From: Alteromonas sp. KC3
Lineage (GTDB): Bacteria; Pseudomonadota; Gammaproteobacteria; Enterobacterales; Alteromonadaceae
NCBI RefSeq assembly: GCF_016756315.1
Contig: NZ_AP024235.1
Location: 2,604,001-2,668,000 of the forward strand
Direction: 5' to 3'
Length of the DNA stretch: 64,000 nt
The position numbers and the translations under genes are program-made. The notes under the pieces were generated by a model, which saw only the letters and a list, made by a program, of their open reading frames with translations, ran no database searches and was not told the DNA's origin. Positions 45,114 to 53,705 of the stretch are shown here, piece after piece (the first letter of the stretch is position 1; each line of letters starts with the position of its first letter).

Positions 45114-46541
45114 ATGGCGTTATATATAGACTTAGCAGAACACCTTAAAGCTCAGATCAACCTCGGACGTTTTACCGCGGGCGACAAGTTACCCTCAGTC
45201 CGGCAGTTGTCTAAGGAGCACAATGTAAGCATTGCTACGGTACAAGAGGCCTATCGCGTATTAGAAGCCGAGCTTTATGCACAAGCAAAGCCTAAATCTG
45301 GCTATTTTGTGCCCGCTACCATGCCGGGTGAAAACCTTCCTAAAATGACCAAACCACCTCAGCGCCCTATGGATGTCTCTCAATGGGAAGATGTGTTAGA
45401 CATACTACTTAATACGTTTTCCAAAGACAGTGATATTGACGTTCGTTGTCAGTTTCAACACGCTATGCCAAACATGCATGCCAAAACACTGAAACCACTA
45501 ACTAAGCGCCTTTATGAGCTAAATAAGAATAGAGCTCTGGACGGCATGATATACGGCGATGTTAAAGGCGATGTGGCACTTAGAAAGCAACTTAGCCGCG
45601 TTGTAGCAGCGTCTGGTTGCCACCTGCATTTTGATGAATTTGTTGTGACTTCAGGATGCCAGGAAGCATTGTCAGTGTGCCTTCGTGCAGTTGCCGAGGC
45701 TGGCGATATCATTGCCGTTGAGTCACCGGGTTTTTATGGGGCTATGCAGGCGATTAAAGGCGCCAACTTAAAAGCATTGGAAATACCTACCGACTCACAT
45801 ACGGGACTGAGTTTAGAGGCGTTGAAGCTTGCCGTCGATCAGTGGCCGGTAAAAGCCATTCTTGTCACACCTACGGTAAACAATCCTCAGGGCTTTGTAA
45901 TGCCGGATGAAAAGAAAAAAGCGCTGTATGCATTGGCCCGAGAATATGACATCGCGATTATAGAAGACGATATCTATGGTGACATTGCTTATTCCTACCC
46001 TCGGCCTCGCACTATTAAATCTTTTGATGAAGATGGCCGCGTACTCCTTTGCTCTTCATTTTCAAAAACTCTCGCACCTGGTTTTCGCGTAGGATGGATT
46101 GCTCCAGGGAGTTTTCGAAACAAAGTGCTACACGTAAAATATGTGACAAGCTCAATGTGCCCCACACTACCCCAACTTGCCATTGCAGATTTTATTGAAC
46201 AGGGTGGATACGACCGTCATTTGCGCGCAATGCGTCAAGATTATCGCCTAGCCCGGGATGCACTCCTCAAAGATATCAAACAGTATTTTCCAGCAGACAC
46301 CTGTGTTAGCTATCCCGAGGGAGGCTATGTATTGTGGGTAGAGCTCAATGCAAAATACGATTGTGTAAAGCTGGCAGAGAATGCAAAGTCATACGGTATT
46401 TTCATTGCGCCGGGGCAGCTATTCTCAGCAACCGGAAAGTATCGCCATTGCCTTAGGTTTAATTTTATCGACGGTACATCGGCGCAACGAAGCGACGCCA
46501 TTAAGCAGCTAGGAATATTAATAAAGTCGCTGAAAACTTAA
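45114..46541 (+). CDS. MocR-type PLP-dependent regulator (GntR domain plus aminotransferase fold)
   Basis: A 475-residue MocR/GabR-type regulator. Residues about 1-70 are a GntR winged helix (LAEHLKAQINLGRFTAGDKLPSVRQLSKEHNVSIATVQEAYRVL). Residues about 110-475 are an aminotransferase fold with the PLP lysine in SSFSKTLAPGFRVGWI and Asp in IIEDDIYGDIAY. These proteins sense an amino acid or PLP-bound ligand and regulate a divergent gene. Here the divergent gene is a LysE-type exporter, and the repeats in the gap fit direct-repeat binding. AGGACAGGCG lies before the ATG. A hairpin follows the gene. Confidence 0.93.
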   Translation: MALYIDLAEHLKAQINLGRFTAGDKLPSVRQLSKEHNVSIATVQEAYRVLEAELYAQAKPKSGYFVPATMPGENLPKMTKPPQRPMDVSQWEDVLDILLNTFSKDSDIDVRCQFQHAMPNMHAKTLKPLTKRLYELNKNRALDGMIYGDVKGDVALRKQLSRVVAASGCHLHFDEFVVTSGCQEALSVCLRAVAEAGDIIAVESPGFYGAMQAIKGANLKALEIPTDSHTGLSLEALKLAVDQWPVKAILVTPTVNNPQGFVMPDEKKKALYALAREYDIAIIEDDIYGDIAYSYPRPRTIKSFDEDGRVLLCSSFSKTLAPGFRVGWIAPGSFRNKVLHVKYVTSSMCPTLPQLAIADFIEQGGYDRHLRAMRQDYRLARDALLKDIKQYFPADTCVSYPEGGYVLWVELNAKYDCVKLAENAKSYGIFIAPGQLFSATGKYRHCLRFNFIDGTSAQRSDAIKQLGILIKSLKT

Positions 46542-46556
46542 AGAAATTGCATTAAT

Positions 46557-46594
46557 CAAACGCGCTAGGCGTGCAAGTGCGTTTGTGCTTTTTT
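46557..46594 (+). terminator. Terminator after MocR regulator gene
   Basis: CAAACGC at 46557-46563 pairs with GCGTTTG at 46579-46585, followed by TGCTTTTTT. Confidence 0.55.
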
Positions 46595-46611
46595 AGGTTC
46601 CAGCGTAAGCG

Positions 46612-47202
46612 TTATTTACCCGCTTTTATACTCTCAGTTAACTTGTCGGCCTCGCGTTCTAATTTAAGCGCGCTAATTGCACCTTTTTGAAAATCTATTT
46701 CCAATAAAAGTAAACGCTGGGTTTTATCAAGCACATCTAAATAGACGTGGGCATCTATTGACTGACTGCGTTTTAAGTTAATCAGGTTTTCGTTTAAATC
46801 ACTCAACGTTGTGCCTGACAAGTTTGTACTGACTATTTCATAAGACACAAACACATCGAGATACTCAGGAAAAGGCGGCCTATTTCTTTCATAAAACGTC
46901 TCTTCGTCTGGTTTTTCGTCAGATAGTGAATCAAAGTAACGTATAATTTCAGACGTATACTGACGACTTTGTTGTACCGACGACACTGCTGCACTTAGCA
47001 GCTTTATCACTTTTTCCTTCTCTGTTTGCTTAGCCTCATATTCTGAAATAGAAATCGCCAGAATGACGCCTATCAAGGTAGCAAGCAACGTCAGAAAAAA
47101 ATTTATCCCTGTTTGATAGCGTTCAATTGTAGGTTTGAATCGCGGAAAAAACGTGAAGGCGCCAAGCAGACTCAGCACAACAACCAGAGCAGCATAAATC
47201 AT
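46612..47202 (-). CDS. Membrane-anchored protein of unknown function
   Basis: A 196-residue protein with two hydrophobic segments near the N-terminus (YAALVVVLSLLGAFTFF at about 3-19 and NFFLTLLATLIGVILAISI at about 33-51), then a charged, largely helical remainder (EAKQTEKEKVIKLLSAAVSSVQQS) that may be a coiled coil. No recognised domain. The segment TLLATLIGVILAI with a hydrophobic hairpin suggests an inner-membrane protein whose long tail faces the cytoplasm. ATG at 47202. Neighbours are unrelated, and no operon is apparent. Confidence 0.6.
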   Translation of the reverse strand: MIYAALVVVLSLLGAFTFFPRFKPTIERYQTGINFFLTLLATLIGVILAISISEYEAKQTEKEKVIKLLSAAVSSVQQSRQYTSEIIRYFDSLSDEKPDEETFYERNRPPFPEYLDVFVSYEIVSTNLSGTTLSDLNENLINLKRSQSIDAHVYLDVLDKTQRLLLLEIDFQKGAISALKLEREADKLTESIKAGK

Positions 47203-47291
47203 TAATTATCTTATACTTATTATAATTTCATGGTGTTACTATAACAAAAAACGTTACAAATACGACATGAAATACAACCAGACTGCGCAGA

Positions 47292-47318
47292 AGTTTACCC
47301 ACTCTTGGAGGGTAAACT
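47292..47318. promoter_or_regulatory. Inverted repeat upstream of 47409 gene
   Basis: AGTTTACCC at 47292-47300 and GGGTAAACT at 47310-47318 form perfect nine-base arms with a nine-base spacer. Operator or transcript hairpin; not followed by a T-run. Confidence 0.4.
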
Positions 47319-47352
47319 CCTATGTGGATTGGTATAACTATCTAAAAACCTC

Positions 47353-47366
47353 TTGATCCACATCAA
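47353..47366 (+). promoter_or_regulatory. FNR-type box upstream of 47409 gene
   Basis: TTGATCCACATCAA is a perfect TTGAT-N4-ATCAA match. An AATAAA hexamer at 47392-47397 would place the start point near 47401, about 41.5 bases after the centre, as in class II FNR promoters. If so, the translation start is slightly downstream of 47409. Confidence 0.5.
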
Positions 47367-47408
47367 CGCATACCGGCATGGCTTTGCCCACAATAAAGTC
47401 ATCTAAAC

Positions 47409-47831
47409 TTGTGTATGAATTTGCGTATGCTCACCCTCGTAAACAACACCAATACCAATGATGACATTCATCCAGAAGAACACGGACTTTATAGGTTGTA
47501 CATCAAGCCTGATACACAGATAGCGGTAGAAACTAAGCCTGTATTTGGCGCCAACATTACCTTTCATGAGAGCGTATTGACCCACGCTAGCTTTATTGCG
47601 AAACCTGATAACATTATTGGTTGGCTAGATCATGGAGGCCTATCATATTTCTGCGTGAGCAATGGCCCAACTGACTCCTCAGATGTCGCCACATCAACAC
47701 TTCTGCCTTCTCAATTCTTGAACAACGATGGTGGCATTTTACGTGTGTGTAGTGATACACGAATTTACCTCATAGCGAGAAATCCAATTGACATACATAA
47801 GCATGGATTGTGTTTTTTCTCTCCGCTGTAA
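47409..47831 (+). CDS. Protein of unknown function, 140 residues, likely FNR-controlled
   Basis: A 140-residue protein with no recognised domain, signal peptide or membrane segment. The frame has an ATG at 47409 and another at 47427; the FNR-like promoter would favour the second (134 residues, MLTLVNNTNTNDD). Neither has a clear ribosome binding site. The composition (mixed beta-like stretches such as IAVETKPVFGANITF, SYFCVSNGP, RIYLIARNP and several His) resembles a small beta-rich fold, perhaps cupin- or lectin-like, which I cannot confirm. A shorter frame overlaps on the opposite strand. Real but weakly supported. Confidence 0.45.
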   Translation: MCMNLRMLTLVNNTNTNDDIHPEEHGLYRLYIKPDTQIAVETKPVFGANITFHESVLTHASFIAKPDNIIGWLDHGGLSYFCVSNGPTDSSDVATSTLLPSQFLNNDGGILRVCSDTRIYLIARNPIDIHKHGLCFFSPL

Positions 47832-47876
47832 TATTTGCTATTGAACAAATGCTTCAAAAGAAGGGTTTAGCGCCTA

Positions 47877-49817
47877 CTAATTTGATAAGTAATCTATTGC
47901 AGACGATAAACCAGAAAAACGTTTATCAACCTTCCCAACCATGTCATTAAACGTGGGAACATCAGAAATAATCAAACACCCTGATTTCGCCCTGGTAAGG
48001 CCGGTGTAAACCAATCCGCGGTGAAACAAGTTTGCCGCCTTTTCGCTTTCAGGTTTAGGTAGGATCAGCACAACTTGAGAAAACTCTGAGCCCTGAGATT
48101 TGTGAATAGTCATCGCAAACACGGTTTCAAACTGAGGAATACGCGATAATGCGAGACTTCTATACCCGCCTTCTTGCGAATCAAACCACGCGTAAAGCTT
48201 ACCAGTACTATCGGGCCAAATAATGCCTACTTCACCATTAGAAAGACGCTGTGGGTGATGGTTTTTAAGGATCATAATGGGCTGACCTTGATAAAAACGC
48301 CCTTCTCTACGCCTTATTTTATGCTTTATTGCATCAAAGACTCGCTCATTGAGCCCTTCTACGCCCAAGTCACCTTTTCGAATAGGCGTTAGCCACCGAA
48401 CATGGTTTAACTGTGCCATAGCAGAGGCAACATCAGATGCCTCTAAAAGCGGTATAAAACACTCCTTGGCAAGTGCGATCACATCCTGTTTGCGAAGTAC
48501 AGGAGCGTCAAACAAATGAACACCTTCATGTAAGAAGCCGGTTTTCTCATTCTTACCATCCGCGCTAACATCTAGTGCAAACAGGTCCATGGCCTGTATT
48601 GCTTTATCAGCGTCGCCACATTTAATAGCTGTTGCTACCTCTGCCACTTGTCCTTTAAAACGCTGCGGTGCTTGTAGCGTAGCAACCCAAGATTTTGCTT
48701 TCTCATCAAGTGGTAAAAGCGGTAGATGAGGACACAAGGTAGCGACATGTTGTCGCATGATTGTGGGCACAGCCCCTAGTGTCGTTGTATCATCATTCAA
48801 TGTGTGTTCACGTTGTACAAGTTGTTCAAGGACGTTACCTAACTCCACGGCAGGTAACTGGTCAGCATCACCAATAAAGTAAAGCCTTGCTGTAGGCGGG
48901 AGCGCTCGAATAATACGAGCCATAAGTGCTAAGTCGACCATACTTGCTTCATCAACAATAAGTACGTCGGCATTTAATGGGTGATGTCTATGGTATTGCG
49001 TGCTTACAGTATACTCTCTAAGTCCCAACAGTCGGTGAATCGTTACTGCATTCGTTGGCACCCTTGACAATATCTCATCGTCAATCTTATTTCGAAGTGC
49101 TTCAATGCTGTTAGCAATTGACTCTGTCATTCGCTGTTGAGCTTTACCCGTTGGCGCGGCTAACACAATATTTAGCGAGCTATCTACCGCTTGTAGTGCA
49201 AGTAACAAGCGCAGCACAGTATAGGTCTTACCCGTACCCGGCCCGCCGTTAATAACACCAAACCTCTGTACTAGGCTTTTTGCCACTGCCACTTGCTGCC
49301 AATCTTGCTCTTGCACAGATTGCACATCAAACAAAGCCGGCCAAATGGCCTTTACTCTTGCTATTGCATGCTCATCAAGCGCGTCAAAAGCGGTTCTTTG
49401 AACCACACTTTTGGCAATTTCTTGTTCAAACTCAAAATACCTTTTACTGTAAAAACGGCCATTATCATAAACAAATAGCTGAGCAACTCGCTCATTCTCA
49501 AATGCTTTTTTCACTATGCGCAGCAGCGGTGTTAGCGAAGGAAAATGGATGCCATGTTTATCTTGCCCCTCTTTCCTTTCTTCGTCTGTCGCAGATACGT
49601 GCTCAAATAGTCGTTGATTGGCAATATCAGCAAGAGATACACAGCTATGCCCATTGCGCTGCATAAACGAAAGGCATACCAACAACCCCGTCCAAACCTT
49701 TACGTCGCTTTCATCCAGTCCTTCAATAACACCGAACTCTCTTGCAATGAATTTATCGATTGCCTCGATACCTGCGAGTTGTTCTAGCACGTCCTGTACC
49801 GTTTGAAGATGACTCAT
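47877..49817 (-). CDS. recD: Exodeoxyribonuclease V subunit alpha
   Basis: A 646-residue RecD, the 5'-to-3' helicase subunit of RecBCD. Walker A is GGPGTGKTYTV, Walker B with DEASMVDLALMARI, GDADQLPAVELGNVL follows and the late motif VFAMTIHKSQGSEF plus VYTGLTRAKSG is the UvrD-like C-terminus. The N-terminal region (DVLEQLAGIEAIDKFIAREFG) matches the RecD interaction domain. GGGAGTAGTAC precedes the ATG. The recB stop codon is three bases upstream of the recD start. Slightly longer than E. coli RecD (608). Confidence 0.96.
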   Translation of the reverse strand: MSHLQTVQDVLEQLAGIEAIDKFIAREFGVIEGLDESDVKVWTGLLVCLSFMQRNGHSCVSLADIANQRLFEHVSATDEERKEGQDKHGIHFPSLTPLLRIVKKAFENERVAQLFVYDNGRFYSKRYFEFEQEIAKSVVQRTAFDALDEHAIARVKAIWPALFDVQSVQEQDWQQVAVAKSLVQRFGVINGGPGTGKTYTVLRLLLALQAVDSSLNIVLAAPTGKAQQRMTESIANSIEALRNKIDDEILSRVPTNAVTIHRLLGLREYTVSTQYHRHHPLNADVLIVDEASMVDLALMARIIRALPPTARLYFIGDADQLPAVELGNVLEQLVQREHTLNDDTTTLGAVPTIMRQHVATLCPHLPLLPLDEKAKSWVATLQAPQRFKGQVAEVATAIKCGDADKAIQAMDLFALDVSADGKNEKTGFLHEGVHLFDAPVLRKQDVIALAKECFIPLLEASDVASAMAQLNHVRWLTPIRKGDLGVEGLNERVFDAIKHKIRRREGRFYQGQPIMILKNHHPQRLSNGEVGIIWPDSTGKLYAWFDSQEGGYRSLALSRIPQFETVFAMTIHKSQGSEFSQVVLILPKPESEKAANLFHRGLVYTGLTRAKSGCLIISDVPTFNDMVGKVDKRFSGLSSAIDYLSN

Positions 49818-49820
49818 GTA

Positions 49821-52800
49821 CTACTCCCAATCATCGTCGAAGCTAAATTGCTGTTGAGCTGACACCGTTTGGCTTGCACTTTTGTCGCGAGCAGAATGAT
49901 CTGGCTCGTCTAATAACGCTGCACTGGTGTCGTTTTTGTCTGTGACACTATCGGTAACTGCACCGAATACGGCGTCTAATCTCAGTAATAGCTCAGTACT
50001 AATTTCGCAGTAAAAGACGCCCTCCCCCGCGCTATTGCCGGGGTGCATCCCACGCAAATAGAGGTAATACACACCGCCGAAGTGTTCGCTTGGTTCATAG
50101 TTGTTAAGGGTATTACCTAGGTATCGGTGCAGCGCAAGACAATAGATAAGATACTGTAAGTCGTACAAATGGTGTTGGTTGTTCTCGAACAGCGCCTCAG
50201 GTTTATAATGAGAGACGCTGTCACCTAGCCACGTTGACTTATAATCAGCGACATAAAATTTACCTTCATGCTCGAAAATAAGATCGATAAAACCATGCAT
50301 CATGCCTTCGAGCTGCTCAGTAATTAGTGAAGGGACTGCGTGCGCTTGCCCGCCTATTTTTTCAAAAACTGAATGGCGATGCTGGGTAAGGATATCTTGC
50401 AACGCGCTCCATTGGCTCTTTGCCAATGGAAAATAAAATTCAGCCTCTCGCAGGGTTTGTTGTAAGGTCAAATCGCACAGCGAAAGTTGCACGTTAGGAA
50501 ATAAGGGCGTCTGCAAAACTTCATCAAGCCATTCATAAAGCGCCGGCGTCTGCGATTCATCTAGACCAAAACGCGCAATCATTTCTGTGCCTGTTTCTTC
50601 CCACTGCGGTTCACTAAAATCATTTTGCTCTAGTAAATCGTGCAGTAAGTTACCAGCACTTGCTCCTTTAGCTAACGTAAATCGCAAGGCATTTGTATCT
50701 AAAAGTGTATCGGGTTCATGTACGTCAATATCAAAACTGGATAGCGTGTTTTCTGTAACTACTTCTTCGTCGCGTACCGTTTGCATCACGGGAATACTTG
50801 GCATGCTTATGCCGTTATCAATGTTGCTAGGATGTTGACCTTGGGTATTGATATAAGTTGTTAAACGGCTTAGTGCTGAAAATGAATATAACCGCCACTC
50901 TTCGCTACTGATGCCAGTAAACTGTAGTGCATACAGCTCAGGTGCCACGTCATTATTACTGACCGCTGTGTAGGTTTCCACGGCATCATCACCGTTAATA
51001 TGACAAGCAAACGCTTCATTTTCTTTGGCAATACCTTCAAGCGCATCTCGCCAGTTCAGCTGCCCATTATCAATATTCATCGCTCGGGCCAAAGCACTTT
51101 TTTCATTGCCATCTAATGGCAATATTCCCATGTAACAGCGATGTGCAGCACGGGTTACCGCTACATAGGCTAACCGCATATCTTCGGCCGCGCCTTCTGC
51201 GCGCACCCGTGAAATAGCCTGTTTGGTTTGCCCTAATTGCAACTGCAAATCTTCTTTTTGCTCATCATAGTAAGTAAAGATGTTCGACATGGATTTACCA
51301 TTTCGTGCGGCATCTTTATACCCTGTAGCGAAAGGAATAAATACAATAGGATACTCTAACCCTTTAGACCCGTGCTGGGTGATAAGTCGTATAAGCTGAC
51401 TATCACTCTCTAAGCGCAGCGTTAGTTCTTCGTCGCTATCAGGCTGGTGTATTTGATGGTTCAACCAATCTAAAAGCTGCTCAGGACGTTGGTGGGTGGT
51501 ACTGGCTTTTTCAAGCACTTCGGCAAGATGTTGATAATTGGTAAGTGCGCGCTCTACATCACTACCAAAGGGCTGGTAGCTAGATTGCATTAGATACAGC
51601 AGCACACTCATACAACCTTTTTGCAGCCACATCTCGCGCAGCGTCATTACCTTGTCGAACGCGCGATCCCACAATGTATCGTTCTCATGATAAAGCAGTT
51701 CAATAAGTGTCTGTGGACTATAACCCCATAATGGCGACGCTAAACTCGAAGCCACTTTGTTATTGTCTGTTGCGTGCCAGATGCCACTTAATAAGCGCAA
51801 GACATCTTTGGCTTCTGGCGTTGCAAATAAGTTACTTCTGTCGCTGAGGTAAACACTGGCGATCCCTTTTTGACCGAGCACATACTTAACAATATTTGCT
51901 TCTGTTCTATCTTTCACCAAAATGGCGATATCTGCTGGTCTTACTGTGCGCTGACAAGCCCCCTCTACGAAATACGCTTCGTTTAGCAAGCGGTAAATTT
52001 CTTGCGCTATCCAACTGGCCATATTACGACGCATAGAGGTGGCGTCCTGCTTGTCGTCCATGTGCATACTGACGTAATTCATCGCACTTCGCGTCGCGCT
52101 TTGTGGTGAGTTACCGTCACTCAAAGGGTCAAATAACGGAGTATTGGCTGCACTTGCTTTAGGTGTGAATTCCACTGGGTTGTAATTAATGCCAAAACCA
52201 AACACATCACTAGGTTCACCGGTAGCCACAGGTGCACCATAAAACAGACGATTATACGCTTTAACCATACCCTCTACCGAACGCCAATTGGTATTCATTA
52301 CCCAGCGAAAATCCGCTTGCCTTCCCGCTTTAAGGTAGGTGAATATGTCACCGCCTCGAAAGCGATAAATAGCCTGTTTAGGGTCGCCTATCATCAATAG
52401 CGCGCTATCGACTTTTAAAGACGCGGACGCCTCAATTTTTTCTACTCCTTCATCCAGGTTTACTTGCATTGCATTGGCGTTTGGATAGACCGCATCAAGG
52501 ATTGCGTATTGTTTAGCGTCAGTGTCTTGAAACTCGTCGATTAAGGCAACAGGAAAGCGCCTTCGCAATTCAGGCACCAGCGTGTTGTTGGGTTTGATCA
52601 CCTCTTCGGCTAACATACGGATTAAATCATCGAAGTCGATAATACCTAATTGCTTTTTCTGTTGTGCCACACGTGTTTTGATAAAACCAATAGCGTCTTC
52701 AATTAAGCGAAAAACCGGTATTTGTGCAATGGCCGCTTCTTTGTCAGCCACCGCTTCGTCAATCGCTCTGGCTAAATCCTTAATGGGACTAAGTATTTCT

Positions 52801-53705
52801 TTAACCCCTGACTTGTTTCGCGCATAACGCCTGCCATCCAAAAACGCCTGCGCTTGGGGCGGTGCTGCCACATAAATCTTTTCGTCAATAACACTACGCA
52901 GCCACGCTTTCAGTGCGGCCAGTTCTTGTGGTCGCTCTTTTTTATGGGCAGGTGTTTTTATTAACTGCTCAACCAGTAGTTCTTCATTGTCTTCTATCTG
53001 ACGAAAATGAAAAGCAAATTGGGATAACGCGGTTTCATCACTATCTTGTAATGTATTGATGAATGCGTCTTCGATGGCGTCTTCATCTAACAATAACGGC
53101 GTTAGCGTACTTCTCACGCTAGTATTAAATTCTGACAACAACCGTTCAGGAACATGCCATCCAGACTGCGCGAGTAGCAGAAAGTCGTCTTCGTTCACAG
53201 AGACTTTTCGAATGTAATCCTCGGCCGCTTGCAGGTAAAGTTCACTGGTGTCATTGCCTAAATTCAATGACATTGCAAATCCGCTATTAAAGGCCAGCTG
53301 AGCAATAACGTGCTGACAAAAACCATGTATGGTGAATACCGACGCTTCATCAAGCTCTAATTGCGCAGCTTTCAGACGTGCAAGACTTTCATCGACATCG
53401 TTGTTGTTAAATAAGTGGATGTAGACAGGATCGCAATCATCTGCAATTACGCCGCCATTGTCTTTAGCGTGTTGCCATATTTGCGTAGCCTCCCGCAGCG
53501 TTTTTGCTACCCTGCCCTTAATTTCTTCGGTTGCCGCCTTGGTAAAGGTCATTACCAGAATATCTTTAACAGTAAGCTTTTTCTCAAGTAAGAACCGTAG
53601 GTAAAGACGCGTTATATTGAACGTCTTTCCTGTACCTGCACTCGCTTCAATGAGATGCCTGCCATAAAGCGGCATGGCTACGACATCTAATAATTGTGTG
53701 GTCAT
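49821..53705 (-). CDS. recB: Exodeoxyribonuclease V subunit beta
   Basis: A 1294-residue RecB, longer than in E. coli (1180). It has the helicase motifs (ASAGTGKTFNITRLYLRFL, LIDEFQDTDAKQYAIL, GDPKQAIYRFRGGDIFTYL, LITQHGSKGLEYPIVFIPF, YVAVTRAAHRCY) and the C-terminal nuclease domain with the metal-binding cluster (GMMHGFIDLIFEHEGKFYVADYKSTWLG). It carries the 3'-to-5' helicase and the nuclease of RecBCD. The start overlaps recC stop by four bases (ATGA) and its end lies three bases before recD, indicating coupled translation. Order is recC-recB-recD without ptrA between, unlike E. coli. Confidence 0.97.
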   Translation of the reverse strand: MTTQLLDVVAMPLYGRHLIEASAGTGKTFNITRLYLRFLLEKKLTVKDILVMTFTKAATEEIKGRVAKTLREATQIWQHAKDNGGVIADDCDPVYIHLFNNNDVDESLARLKAAQLELDEASVFTIHGFCQHVIAQLAFNSGFAMSLNLGNDTSELYLQAAEDYIRKVSVNEDDFLLLAQSGWHVPERLLSEFNTSVRSTLTPLLLDEDAIEDAFINTLQDSDETALSQFAFHFRQIEDNEELLVEQLIKTPAHKKERPQELAALKAWLRSVIDEKIYVAAPPQAQAFLDGRRYARNKSGVKEILSPIKDLARAIDEAVADKEAAIAQIPVFRLIEDAIGFIKTRVAQQKKQLGIIDFDDLIRMLAEEVIKPNNTLVPELRRRFPVALIDEFQDTDAKQYAILDAVYPNANAMQVNLDEGVEKIEASASLKVDSALLMIGDPKQAIYRFRGGDIFTYLKAGRQADFRWVMNTNWRSVEGMVKAYNRLFYGAPVATGEPSDVFGFGINYNPVEFTPKASAANTPLFDPLSDGNSPQSATRSAMNYVSMHMDDKQDATSMRRNMASWIAQEIYRLLNEAYFVEGACQRTVRPADIAILVKDRTEANIVKYVLGQKGIASVYLSDRSNLFATPEAKDVLRLLSGIWHATDNNKVASSLASPLWGYSPQTLIELLYHENDTLWDRAFDKVMTLREMWLQKGCMSVLLYLMQSSYQPFGSDVERALTNYQHLAEVLEKASTTHQRPEQLLDWLNHQIHQPDSDEELTLRLESDSQLIRLITQHGSKGLEYPIVFIPFATGYKDAARNGKSMSNIFTYYDEQKEDLQLQLGQTKQAISRVRAEGAAEDMRLAYVAVTRAAHRCYMGILPLDGNEKSALARAMNIDNGQLNWRDALEGIAKENEAFACHINGDDAVETYTAVSNNDVAPELYALQFTGISSEEWRLYSFSALSRLTTYINTQGQHPSNIDNGISMPSIPVMQTVRDEEVVTENTLSSFDIDVHEPDTLLDTNALRFTLAKGASAGNLLHDLLEQNDFSEPQWEETGTEMIARFGLDESQTPALYEWLDEVLQTPLFPNVQLSLCDLTLQQTLREAEFYFPLAKSQWSALQDILTQHRHSVFEKIGGQAHAVPSLITEQLEGMMHGFIDLIFEHEGKFYVADYKSTWLGDSVSHYKPEALFENNQHHLYDLQYLIYCLALHRYLGNTLNNYEPSEHFGGVYYLYLRGMHPGNSAGEGVFYCEISTELLLRLDAVFGAVTDSVTDKNDTSAALLDEPDHSARDKSASQTVSAQQQFSFDDDWE

